Notes: generated from the letters alone by a model not told the origin. DNA of 34,244 nt from SURF-32 sp964648365 (GCA_964648365.1 CAZYLK010000048.1:1-34244); one strand, 5' to 3'; counted from the stretch's first letter, positions 23,801 to 30,434 are shown. Numbers and translations are program-made.

Positions 23801-23966
23801 GGGCTTGATTCCGCTGCTTCTATCGCATGGAACCGGCAGCGAGGTCCAGCGTCCATTGGCGATCGTGGTCGTCGGCGGACTTATCACTTCGACGCTCTTG
23901 ACGCTGCTCGTTCTGCCCGCGTTGTACAAGTGGTTCGCGCCCGCGCATGTTGAGGTGGAGATCTAG
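20865..23966 (+). CDS. cusA: heavy-metal RND efflux pump, CusA/CzcA family
   Basis: A 1033-aa inner-membrane pump with the RND layout of two sets of transmembrane helices and two large periplasmic loops. The HME signature is visible at the N-terminus (RLPVDAFPDVSPNLVQVFT, then EEIEKYVTYPVE). In TM4 the charged residues are Asp405 and Glu412 (GMMVDGTIVMIEN). The first Asp of the divalent-metal CzcA motif (DFG) is replaced by AIG, as in the Cu(I)/Ag(I) pump CusA. Methionines in the periplasmic pore region (LTMAPS, SAEMYV, PIEMTV) fit that but do not prove it. Substrate: Cu/Ag favoured, others possible. It lies 25 nt after the adaptor gene and is followed by a PII-like gene. Confidence 0.9.
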   Translation: MIDKLVQFSLRNRLLMVVLAVLVMAGGYYSYLRLPVDAFPDVSPNLVQVFTLTEGLAPEEIEKYVTYPVEVAMTGLPGVEKIRSVSNFGLSVVNVYFEDGMDIYFTRQLVNERLQEAREQIPEGFGEPAMGPISTGMGLVLFYYLEDTTGEYSLEELRTIQDWVVKFHLQTVPGVTEVLGIGGWEKQYHVVIDPAALLRYDVTLEDVIERIRANNLNVGAQFIEKNAEEYVVRSVGLATGIDDLNSIIMKTVDGRPIYLRDLADVRIGGAVRRGVQTRNGTGEVVAGMVVKLVGTNSSTVIERVERKLEEISRILPEGVRIVPYYEQKSIVQASVTTVTSALVQGIVLVAIVLLVFMGGIRPSVIVALSIPFSVLFAFILMGYFGISANLMSLGGMAIAIGMMVDGTIVMIENVDRLLRESPTDEPKLHAISRACLEVGRPIVFAISIIVIVFLPLFTLQGVEGKTFRPLAYTVALAMFGSLLFAVLLAPTLSQLLMRRPHKVDPQHSKEAHVVRLLLAPYRPLVRFFVRFRAAAVMLAIILLAMGAWVFPRLGSEFTPKLKEGTIVARLTMAPSIALVESTRTTMMAERRLLTIPEVREVVTRIGRGEVGAHTDPINSAEMYVLLRPEAEWRPSFDQEALEDAIRDRLEGLPGAMANLTQPIEMTVDELLEGVRAELAVKLFGEDLEVLKQKADQIAAVVGTVRGAADTQVDQVSGTPQLLIRVDRQAIARYGVNVEDVQEVIRAAVGGEVSGQVFEGVRRFDILVRYSPEARTTSDAIREILVAGPDGMRIPLDELATVEEIVGPRQITREDSQRFITIQCNVIGRDIGTFVEEAQGAIDAQVDLPPGYLVTWGGQFRLQQEANKRLALVVPATLVIIFLLLFSSFGSLKNSILILLNIPLALVGGVIGLWFMGENLSVPASVGFIALFGIALENGMVLVTYLNQLVGSGVPLNEASVRGACLRLRPVLMTAITTALGLIPLLLSHGTGSEVQRPLAIVVVGGLITSTLLTLLVLPALYKWFAPAHVEVEI

Positions 23967-23992
23967 CAGAACCACCAGAGGAGTTGGTTGAG

Positions 23993-24334
23993 ATGAAGGA
24001 AATCAAAGCGGTCATTCGGCCGCATCGGCTCGATGCGACCCTCGCTGCCTTGCACACCCACCCGGAGCTGCCCGGCGTGACGGTATCGACGGTTCACGGC
24101 TTCGGTCGCACCGTCGGGCGGCAGCCACCGTCGTCCGCTGCGCCAGTCCAGTATGGCACGACGGAAATGGTCAAGCTCGAATGCGTGGTGAATGATGAAC
24201 AGGTGGACACCGTGGTCGGCCTGATCCAGCAAGCGGCGCACACCGGAAGCGCGGGCGACGGCAAGATCTTCATCTATGACATCACGCAGGCTATCAAGAT
24301 CCGGACCGGTGCGCGCTTACAGAGCATCGAATAG
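23993..24334 (+). CDS. PII-like signalling protein of the RND operon
   Basis: A 113-aa protein with the GlnB/GlnK fold pattern: MKEIKAVIRPHRLDATLAAL, VSTVHGFGR at the T-loop base, a T-loop shorter and different from GlnB (RQPPSSAAPVQYGTTEM), VKLECVVNDEQVDTVVGLI, then GDGKIFIYDI and IRTGA. The canonical uridylylation Tyr51 context is not evident. PII relatives encoded beside CzcA-type pumps are known and are thought to bind nucleotides or metals and tune transport. ATG 23993 is chosen with AGGAG 9 nt upstream rather than an upstream in-frame TTG. It ends the RND operon. Confidence 0.8.
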   Translation: MKEIKAVIRPHRLDATLAALHTHPELPGVTVSTVHGFGRTVGRQPPSSAAPVQYGTTEMVKLECVVNDEQVDTVVGLIQQAAHTGSAGDGKIFIYDITQAIKIRTGARLQSIE

Positions 24335-24454
24335 GCCCTGCCTCGCGAGCCCAGCACATGTGGGGGCCGTGACGGGGGAATGCCCCGCAACGCAGTGTAA
24401 GCTCTTGTTCAACATCGTGTTACGAATCAGTGACGCTCTGCCGCAAAACACGCC

Positions 24455-24486
24455 TTGACCTTACATCCAGGTGCAAGGTGTATACT
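24455..24486 (+). promoter_or_regulatory. MerR-type promoter with operator in a 20-bp spacer
   Basis: TTGACC (24455-24460) and TATACT (24481-24486) are separated by 20 bp, the over-long spacer typical of MerR-activated promoters. The spacer region contains the dyad ACCTTACA-TCCAGG-TGCAAGGT (24459-24480). Predicted start about 24493, nine nucleotides before the merR-like ATG. The regulator would activate its own operon. Confidence 0.8.
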
Positions 24487-24501
24487 CGTGATAGGTGCGT
24501 T

Positions 24502-24936
24502 ATGGAGACCGCTAAGACCAACGGCTTGATGACGATCGGCCAGGCTGCCGATGCGGCGGGCGTCGCCGCGACCACGCTTCGGTACTACGAGCGCGAAGGG
24601 CTATTGGCGCCGAGCAAACGGAGCGGGGCGGGGTACCGATTGTACGACGCGCAGACCGTGGAGCGCCTGCTCTTCATCCGCTCAGCGCAGGCGGTCGGCT
24701 TCGCGCTGGACGACATTCGCCGTCTGCTCGCACTGGACGCCGCCGATTCGCGAGCGTGTCGGTCCGAAGTGCAGCCGCTCCTGGAGCATCGGATTGAGGA
24801 CATCGACCGGAGAATCAAGGATCTGAAACGCGTCCGATCCGCGTTGGCGCGGGCGCTGGAACGTTGCCGCACTTCCGCGGGCGAGTGCGCGGTGCTTCGA
24901 GACTTACAGCCCGCCAGGACAAGGAGTCGACCATGA
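24502..24936 (+). CDS. MerR-family metal-responsive activator
   Basis: A 144-aa regulator. The N-terminal winged helix is MTIGQAADAAGVAATTLRYY followed by EREGLLAPSKRSGAGYRLYD; then comes a dimerisation helix. The metal-ligand Cys residues are Cys86 (SRACRSEV), Cys122 (ERCRTS) and Cys129 (GECAVL). Their layout corresponds to the Hg(II) ligands of MerR (82/117/126) and to ZntR/PbrR, although the last spacing is 7 rather than 9 residues. With MerT- and MerP-like domains encoded downstream, mercury is the leading candidate; Cd, Pb or Zn is possible because a ZntA-like ATPase is also in the operon. The start is set by the promoter. The stop overlaps the next ATG. Confidence 0.87.
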   Translation: METAKTNGLMTIGQAADAAGVAATTLRYYEREGLLAPSKRSGAGYRLYDAQTVERLLFIRSAQAVGFALDDIRRLLALDAADSRACRSEVQPLLEHRIEDIDRRIKDLKRVRSALARALERCRTSAGECAVLRDLQPARTRSRP

Positions 24937-25238
24937 AGAAATCTGTTGTCACGTTGATTGCACTTGCCGGACTGGGCTTGGCATCATTGGGTGCGGTCAA
25001 GTACGCGACTGCTCAGGCGGATCGCCCCGACTGCCCGGGAAAGATCGTGTGCCCGAAGACGGGGGAGCTCATCTGTCGAGATAAGTGTACCACGGTGGAC
25101 CCGGACCGACCGGACTGCCCTGGGCGCATTGTCTGCCCGCTGACCGGCGAGCTGATCTGCAAGGATCGCTGCCCGGCGCAGCATGGCTCGGCCACTGCTG
25201 ATGCGGAAGTCCCTCCGTGCTGCCGAGGCAAGAAGTAA
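24933..25238 (+). CDS. exported protein with duplicated Cys motif
   Basis: A 101-aa protein. A signal peptide (KKSVVTLIALAGLGLASLG) is followed by two 23-residue repeats at 30-52 and 58-80 of the form DRPDCPGxIVCPxTGELICx and D-x-C, giving Cys at the same four positions in each. A C-terminal CC pair (PPCCRGKK) adds two more. Ten Cys in about 75 mature residues strongly suggest metal binding in the periplasm, with each repeat a four-Cys site. Its ATG overlaps the merR stop and has AAGGAG. I do not recognise the family. The merR-first position suggests a soft-metal scavenger that feeds or protects the MerT-like transporter. Confidence 0.75.
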   Translation: MKKSVVTLIALAGLGLASLGAVKYATAQADRPDCPGKIVCPKTGELICRDKCTTVDPDRPDCPGRIVCPLTGELICKDRCPAQHGSATADAEVPPCCRGKK

Positions 25239-25265
25239 TCGCACATGAGTTGAGAGCGTAAAGCG

Positions 25266-26270
25266 ATGAAGGTGGCCGTATTGTATTTCGAAGGGTGCCC
25301 CAACCACGCGCCGACCGTTGAGCGGGTACGCAGACTAGTATCAACTCACAATCTCGACAGCGAGGTTGAGGAGCTGGAGGTCGTCGGGCCCGACGATGTG
25401 CGGCGCCTGCGGTTCCTGGGCTCGCCAACTGTGCAGGTGGACGACCTGGACGTTGAGCCGTCGGCGCGGACGCGGACGGACTTTGCCATGTCGTGCCGCC
25501 TCTACAATACACCCGACGGACTTCCCAGCATCGAGATGCTCAGCGCGGCACTGGGCATCAACCGGGCGCGAGACGTGACGGACTTCACATTGTCCGACGC
25601 TACGGCGGGCGCGGACTCATGCTGCCGTTCCAACGCTCCAGTGCCCGCAGCAGACCGCCGCCGCTTTCGTCTCAACCGACGGATGACAAGCGTTGCAACG
25701 GTCGGGTCCATCACCACAGCCGCCGTATCGAGCGCGTGCTGCTGGGTGCCGTTGTTGCTGCTGGCATTCGGCGCGTCGGCGGCAGGCGTGTCCTCCTTCT
25801 TCGCCGCGTGGCGGCCAGTGTTCATTACCTTCGCCGTCGTTCTGCTGAGTGTCAGCGCGTACTTTACTTTCATCCGGAAGTCGCCGAGTACCGCCGACTG
25901 CTGCGCGGGCGCGCCCGCAGGGACGGGTCGATGGCGGCGAGCGGCATGGTTTGTTTCCGCGGCGATCGTCGCCGCCCTTGTGCTGTTTCCGCAGTATGTC
26001 AGCGGACTTGTCGCCGATCAGGGAAAGACGTCGGCTAGGCAGGATTTCGGTATTGAAGTCCGTCTTGCGATCGAAGGCATGCACTGCGACGCTTGTGCTA
26101 CATCCCTGGCGGCGGCGCTATCGAGAGTCGACGGCGTTACGCACGCAGACGTGGACTACACAACGAGGACGGCACGAGTCCACGTGCTTGACAGGGCGGT
26201 GATGCCACGCGTCGAGGAAGAGGTTCGTCATCTCGGGTTTACCGCGGCGATCGAAGGGAACTCACCATGA
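25266..26270 (+). CDS. thioredoxin-like / MerT / MerP fusion protein
   Basis: A 334-aa three-part protein. Residues 1-105 form a thioredoxin-like domain with single Cys11 (LYFEGCPNHAP) and the FLGSPTVQVDDLDVEP segment. Residues 140-235 match MerT: a first helix with the vicinal pair Cys158-Cys159 (SSACCWVPLLLLAFGASAAG), a second helix, a loop with another CC pair (TADCCAGAP) and a third helix. Residues 262-330 form a MerP/HMA domain with GMHCDAC (Cys274, Cys277). MerT and MerP normally are separate proteins that pass Hg(II) through the membrane; here the relay is one chain. No mercuric reductase (merA) is in the window, so the fate of imported metal is unclear. Confidence 0.87.
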   Translation: MKVAVLYFEGCPNHAPTVERVRRLVSTHNLDSEVEELEVVGPDDVRRLRFLGSPTVQVDDLDVEPSARTRTDFAMSCRLYNTPDGLPSIEMLSAALGINRARDVTDFTLSDATAGADSCCRSNAPVPAADRRRFRLNRRMTSVATVGSITTAAVSSACCWVPLLLLAFGASAAGVSSFFAAWRPVFITFAVVLLSVSAYFTFIRKSPSTADCCAGAPAGTGRWRRAAWFVSAAIVAALVLFPQYVSGLVADQGKTSARQDFGIEVRLAIEGMHCDACATSLAAALSRVDGVTHADVDYTTRTARVHVLDRAVMPRVEEEVRHLGFTAAIEGNSP

Positions 26271-26357
26271 CCAACCGATATGTGTCGCTCTTTGTTGTCG
26301 TGCTGTCATCGAGCAAATGTACCGTCAGAGGCCGACGCGGCCAAGCAGACCGATTAA
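26267..26357 (+). pseudogene. frameshifted mini-lipoprotein (possible)
   Basis: An ATG overlaps the stop of the MerT/MerP fusion (ATGA) and begins MTNRYVSLFVVVL. One frame over, the sequence continues as CHRANVPSEADAAKQTD and stop at 26355-26357, which would complete a roughly 30-residue lipoprotein if one frameshift near 26305 were repaired. In the uncorrected frame the ORF runs to 26464 with meaningless Arg-rich sequence. Low confidence; it could be a sequencing error or chance. Confidence 0.3.
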
Positions 26358-26409
26358 GGTGCCGACCGCATCCAACCGATAATCGCACGAACCAAACCGG
26401 AGAGAAGCC

Positions 26410-27159
26410 ATGCTCGATGACCGCCTCCCCGAACACCGCCAAGCGGAGCTCCGCAGCGCAGTGAAGGAGAAGTACCGCGCCGTTGCCCGTCAGCCGGAGG
26501 GCCGCTTCACGTACCCGGTCGGACGCAAAAGCGCGCTGGGACTGGGTTACCGCCCGGAGTGGCTAGCCGCCGTACCGGGCGACGTAGTCGACCGGTTCGT
26601 CGGCGTCGGCAACCCGTTCACGATCCGCCAGGCGGCGCTCGGGGACCGCGTGTTGGACGTAGGCTGCGGCTGCGGATTGGACACGTTCGTGGCCGCGCTC
26701 CAGGTCGGGCCCGCAGGACGCGCCATGGGCTTGGACCTGACCGCGGAAATGCTGGCGTGGCCGCGCAAAGCCTGCGGCGAATTCGACCTGAATAACGTGG
26801 ATTTTGATGAAGGCTCGGCAGAGCAGCTGCCGTTTGAGGACGCCTCATTCGACCTCGTCATTTCCAATGGGGTGCTAAACCTCGTGCCGGACAAGGGCGC
26901 GGCGTTCGCCGAGATCTGCCGCGTGCTCCGGCCGGGCGGGGCCTTGGCCGCGGCAGACCTCTTGGTCGTGGAGTCCATTCCAGAGGACGTATTGGCGTCC
27001 CAGGACGCCTGGTCGGGGTGAGTCGCCGGCGCCCTACCAGGTAGGTCCTACCTGGCGAAGCTGGTGGCGAGCGGAATGCGTTCGGCGGAGATCCTCGGCG
27101 CGACCGGCTACACGACGTCGCGCTTTACTGCCGCCTACTACGTGACGGCTATTAAGTAA
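26410..27159 (+). CDS. ArsM-like SAM methyltransferase, probable selenoprotein (UGA at 27019)
   Basis: A class I SAM-dependent methyltransferase related to arsenite methyltransferase ArsM: SAM motif VLDVGCGCGLDTFVAA (81-96), acidic GLDLTAEML, LPFEDASFDLVISNGVLNL and VLRPGGALAAADLL. Conventional translation stops at UGA (codon 204) after QDAWSG. The same frame continues for 45 more residues that match the family's normal C-terminus (VAGALPGRSYLAKL and TGYTTSRFTAAYYV) to TAA at 27159. The UGA sits exactly where relatives have Cys (WxGC-x-AGAL). A SECIS-like hairpin follows. I therefore annotate a 249-aa protein with Sec204. Substrate arsenite or another metalloid/metal is inferred. GGAG precedes the ATG. 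The alternative is a nonsense mutation of a Cys codon. Confidence 0.8.
27022..27070 (+). promoter_or_regulatory. bacterial SECIS-like element
   Basis: Perfect 7-bp stem CCAGGTA (27037-27043) / TACCTGG (27049-27055) with a 5-nt loop GGTCC. The loop starts 22 nt after the UGA, within the range used by bacterial SECIS elements, and begins with GG. It closely resembles the GGUCU loop of the E. coli fdhF SECIS. A lower helix TCGCC (27023-27027) / GGCGA (27066-27070) can also form. Confidence 0.75.
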
Positions 27160-27169
27160 CGATTCATCC

Positions 27170-29311
27170 ATGGCGACAGAATCCAAGACACTTCGCATCT
27201 CGGGGATGGACTGCCCCGATGAGATCGCGGAGCTGCGCAAGTGCCTGGGCGGCGTGAACGGCGTAAGTGAACTGTCGTTCAACCTGATGCGGGCGACAAT
27301 GACGGTCGAACACGACCCCGCGGATATCGACGCGGACGAGATCATCCGGCGCGTTCGCACCACCGGCATGAGCGCGACTGTCGTCGAAGACGCGTCCTCA
27401 CGACCCCGGCAGATGCAGCCCGCCGTGCCGCGCGGGCCTCTATGGATGGCGGTCATCTCGGCTGTAACCACGGCGCTCGGCGCCGCCCTGTCGCTTATCC
27501 CGGCCACCACGTTTCTCCACACGGCATGGCCCGCGGCGCTTGCCTACCTTCTGGCGATTGCGGCCGCCTGGCGCTACGTCGGCCCGAAGGCCTGGGCCGC
27601 GTTGCGACGGCTTCGGCTCGACATGAACGTGCTGATGACCATCGCGGTCGTCGGCGCAGTCTCGCTGGGCGAGTGGCTCGAGGGCGCCACGGTTGCCGTG
27701 CTGTTCGCCGTGTCGCACCTGCTGGAAACTTGGAGTGTCAACCGCGCCCGCAGAGCCATCCAATCATTGATGGAACTGAGTCCAGAGCGGGCCAGGGTCG
27801 TGCGGCCGGATGGGTCCGAGCAAGACCTCGACGTCGCGGAAGTTGACCCAGGCAGCCGCATCATCGTTCGCCCGGGAGAGAAGTTTCCGCTGGACGGCAA
27901 GGTCATCGACGGCGAAACGACCGTAAACCAGGCCCCGATCACGGGCGAGTCGGCGCCTGTCGACAAATCGCCGGGCGACGAGGTCTACGCCGGGACGGTC
28001 AATCAGGATGGCGCCGTCACTGTCGAAGTCACGAAGCCGGTCGGCGACACCGTGCTTGCGGGTGTGATTCGTCTCGTGGAGCAGGCGCAGGCGCGCCGCT
28101 CCCGCTCCGAGCAGTTCGTCGAGACGTTTGCGCGATACTACACGCCGGCCGTAGTCGTCGGTGCGGTGTTGCTCTGCGTGGCGCCGCCGCTGCTGCTCGG
28201 CGCGTCGTGGTCGGTCTGGTTCTACCGTTCACTGGTCCTCCTGGTGATCGCCTGCCCGTGTGCGCTCGTCATTTCGACGCCCGTGTCTGTCGTCAGTGCC
28301 CTGGCCGCGGCGGCGCGCAACGGCGTGCTGGTCAAGGGCGGCGAGTTCCTGGAGGCCATCGGCCGCACGCGTGTGGTCGCGATTGACAAGACGGGGACAC
28401 TGACACACGGCAAGCCCGTCGTTCAGGAGGTCATTCCACTCAACGGCGCGACGAAGCAACGCCTCCTCGAACTCGCGGCCGCGATCGAGCAGCGCAGCGA
28501 ACACGTCATCGCTGCGGCAATCGTCGCGCACGCCAACGAGCACGGCATCTTGCCACCGCCGTGTCGAGACTATCAAGCCATTCGCGGGAAGGGCGCGCAG
28601 GCCATGGTCGACGGCGAGTGCTACGTGCTCGGAAGCCACCGCCTGCTCGAAGAACGAAGCGCCTGCACGGATGAAATTCACCGCGTCATGCTGGAGCATG
28701 AAGACTGCCACCATACCGTGGTCGGTCTCGCCTCGTCCGAGCGTCCGCTGGGCGTGATCCTGCTCGCCGATGGCCTTCGCGAAGACGCACCAGCCGCCGT
28801 CGCGGCACTGCGTGGAGTAGGCGTCGAGCGTGTCGTCATGCTCACCGGGGACAACGTGGGGACGGCGCAGGCCATCGCCGAAGAGTGCGGCCCAATCGAG
28901 CCGCGCGCCGAACTGCTGCCGGCGGACAAGGTGAAGGCCGTCGAGGAGCTCCGCGAGGCGCACAAGCACGTCGTCATGGTGGGCGATGGGATTAATGACG
29001 CGCCGGCGTTGGCGGCCGCGAACGTCGGCGTCGCCATGGGCGCCGGAGGCACCGACGCAGCGTTGGAAACTGCCGACATCGCCCTGATGACCGACGACCT
29101 GCACAAGCTGCCCTGGCTGATACGCCATAGCCACCGCACACGCGGCGTCATTGCGCAGAACATTGGCCTGTCGCTGGGCATCAAGACGATCTTCCTGGCG
29201 CTGGCGATCCCAGGGCTGGCCAACCTGTGGATGGCCATCGCGGCCGACATGGGCGCGTCGCTACTGGTCGTCTTCAACGGGCTTCGACTGATGCGCTCCG
29301 AGAAACTCTGA
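27170..29311 (+). CDS. ZntA/CadA-like P1B ATPase with HMA domain
   Basis: A 713-aa P-type ATPase. The N-terminal HMA-like domain has GMDCPDE, with Cys15 followed by Glu18 instead of a second Cys, a variant seen in Zn/Cd-type pumps. Then come eight membrane helices, TGES actuator motif, membrane site IACPCALVIS (Cys362-Pro-Cys364), phosphorylation Asp406 (AIDKTGTLTHG), SEHV in the nucleotide domain and MVGDGINDAPALAAANVGVA. It exports Zn(II), Cd(II), Pb(II) or possibly Hg(II) from the cytosol. No ribosome site is evident; the start lies 10 nt after the TAA of the methyltransferase, so coupling to full-length (Sec) translation is plausible. It ends the MerR operon and converges with the phage-like block. 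Confidence 0.9.
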   Translation: MATESKTLRISGMDCPDEIAELRKCLGGVNGVSELSFNLMRATMTVEHDPADIDADEIIRRVRTTGMSATVVEDASSRPRQMQPAVPRGPLWMAVISAVTTALGAALSLIPATTFLHTAWPAALAYLLAIAAAWRYVGPKAWAALRRLRLDMNVLMTIAVVGAVSLGEWLEGATVAVLFAVSHLLETWSVNRARRAIQSLMELSPERARVVRPDGSEQDLDVAEVDPGSRIIVRPGEKFPLDGKVIDGETTVNQAPITGESAPVDKSPGDEVYAGTVNQDGAVTVEVTKPVGDTVLAGVIRLVEQAQARRSRSEQFVETFARYYTPAVVVGAVLLCVAPPLLLGASWSVWFYRSLVLLVIACPCALVISTPVSVVSALAAAARNGVLVKGGEFLEAIGRTRVVAIDKTGTLTHGKPVVQEVIPLNGATKQRLLELAAAIEQRSEHVIAAAIVAHANEHGILPPPCRDYQAIRGKGAQAMVDGECYVLGSHRLLEERSACTDEIHRVMLEHEDCHHTVVGLASSERPLGVILLADGLREDAPAAVAALRGVGVERVVMLTGDNVGTAQAIAEECGPIEPRAELLPADKVKAVEELREAHKHVVMVGDGINDAPALAAANVGVAMGAGGTDAALETADIALMTDDLHKLPWLIRHSHRTRGVIAQNIGLSLGIKTIFLALAIPGLANLWMAIAADMGASLLVVFNGLRLMRSEKL

Positions 29312-29375
29312 GGACGTGCCGCGTGGTCGCGGGCGGAAGACACCCGCTCTCGCATCCGTCGCACATTGGGTTCAT
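29274..29375 (-). CDS. possible 33-aa Cys-containing ORF at the block boundary
   Basis: Its ATG overlaps the stop of the next upstream gene (ATGA) and it encodes MNPMCDGCESGCLPPATTRH then a basic tail. It runs 38 nt antisense into the end of the ATPase gene. Either a genuine last gene of the phage-like operon, a 5' remnant cut by the junction, or chance. Confidence 0.25.
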   Translation of the reverse strand: MNPMCDGCESGCLPPATTRHVLRVSRSASVEAR

Positions 29376-29908
29376 CTGCCACAGTTCGCGCATCCTTGCT
29401 CGCGCGTTCCCGTCCGCTTGACTCCGCCTCGTTCGACGGCAATGGGTGCAGAGAGCACGGCGGCGCCAGAGTAGGCCGCCGCCGAGAACAGCCATTGCAC
29501 GGGGTCTTCCACGCCGCGAGTTGCCACAAACACGACAACCGCCGTCCAGAAGGTCTGGCACGCGAAGCAGCCCATGAAGTACGTGAAAGCGCGCCAGGCC
29601 AGCGACGTTCGCGCGAGCTGCTGGAGCTCGCGGCGCTTCGCTTCGATCTCGTCGTCGGTGAGCGGCTGCCGGGCCGCGTGTGGCGAGCGGCGGGAGACGT
29701 CCTCTTCCCACTTGGCGCGGTTGTTGATCTCCCAGTTCAGCCGGCTTAGGCGCTGGCGGCGCGGGGCGTCGCGCAGCGAGAGGCGGTACTGGAGCTCGGC
29801 CGCGGGCAGCGAGCCGAACAGCGCCTTGGCAATGGCGCAAACCGCCAGCGTCCAGATGAAGAACGATGCCACGTGCGACCAATCGGTGATCTCGAAGATG
29901 CTCGTCAT
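29372..29908 (-). CDS. unknown membrane protein with C-terminal CxxC
   Basis: A 178-aa protein with three hydrophobic segments (about 13-34, 104-131, 138-158) and a charged cytosolic or virion-side middle part (LSLRDAPRRQRLSRLNWEIN, then TDDEIEAKRRELQQLARTS). The C-terminus ends in GCANCGR, a possible metal site. GGAGG lies 8 nt before the ATG and the gene is 3 nt after the preceding stop, so it is cotranscribed with the TOPRIM and Cys-rich genes. No family recognised; a phage or plasmid membrane protein (for example holin-like or entry-related) would fit the setting, but there is no direct evidence. Confidence 0.6.
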   Translation of the reverse strand: MTSIFEITDWSHVASFFIWTLAVCAIAKALFGSLPAAELQYRLSLRDAPRRQRLSRLNWEINNRAKWEEDVSRRSPHAARQPLTDDEIEAKRRELQQLARTSLAWRAFTYFMGCFACQTFWTAVVVFVATRGVEDPVQWLFSAAAYSGAAVLSAPIAVERGGVKRTGTREQGCANCGR

Positions 29909-29911
29909 GAT

Positions 29912-30388
29912 TCACGCCTCCGTGCTTTCCTTCCCGCAGCGCTTCGAGCCCGCGGGTACATCCTTTTCGTCCTTGTTTCTGCAACAGCCCGTCGCGCGGC
30001 CTGCGGTTGGTGCGCTCGGTGCCGGCGCGACGATCGGGCCGGCCGCGTCCAGAGCGAGCTCGTGAGCCGGACGACCTGCGCATTGCTCGATCCGTTCGCG
30101 CAAAAGATGGCGGATGATCCGCGCCTCGGATGGCGCGTTGCTCGGGTCTACCGTGAAGTCGTTCATTTTCGGTAGCTTCCAGCCGGCGTCGAGCTTGGCG
30201 AACAACTCGGCGATCGCCGGTTCGCGCTCGATCAACCAACGCCGCAGCTCCGTCTCGCTCGAGCCGTCGAGCAGCTCGACGGCGCGGGCGAGCACGTAGT
30301 CGCAGGCCAGCAGCCCGAGCTCGTCGTCCGGGCAATACGCCGTCAGGTGGACGCGTTTGGGGCCGACGTTGATCGAGATCACCGGCAT
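29912..30388 (-). CDS. unknown 158-aa soluble protein
   Basis: Begins MPVISINVGPKRVHLTAYCP, then a helical part (LGLLACDYVLARAVELLDGS, SEARIIRHLLRERIEQCAG) and a low-complexity Ala/Pro tail ending with CC and single Cys residues among charged ones (GCCRNKDEKDV). GAGG lies 7 nt before the ATG at 30388. It sits between the TOPRIM gene and the membrane protein in the same operon. I recognise no domain. The in-frame extension to 30760 is an Arg-rich shadow of the TOPRIM gene. Confidence 0.6.
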   Translation of the reverse strand: MPVISINVGPKRVHLTAYCPDDELGLLACDYVLARAVELLDGSSETELRRWLIEREPAIAELFAKLDAGWKLPKMNDFTVDPSNAPSEARIIRHLLRERIEQCAGRPAHELALDAAGPIVAPAPSAPTAGRATGCCRNKDEKDVPAGSKRCGKESTEA

Positions 30389-30434
30389 GATTTCACCTCT
30401 TCGTGCGAGACCATTGCCTCGTCCTCTGTCATCC

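Noticed and set aside
27019..27159. simple frameshift or premature stop ending the methyltransferase at 202 residues
   Set aside because: The frame is unchanged after the UGA, the C-terminus is family-like and a SECIS-type hairpin is correctly placed; a nonsense mutation remains possible but is less likely.
29312..29371. bidirectional terminator between the ATPase gene and the phage-like block
   Set aside because: Only a weak GCGGG/CCCGC pairing without a T tract.
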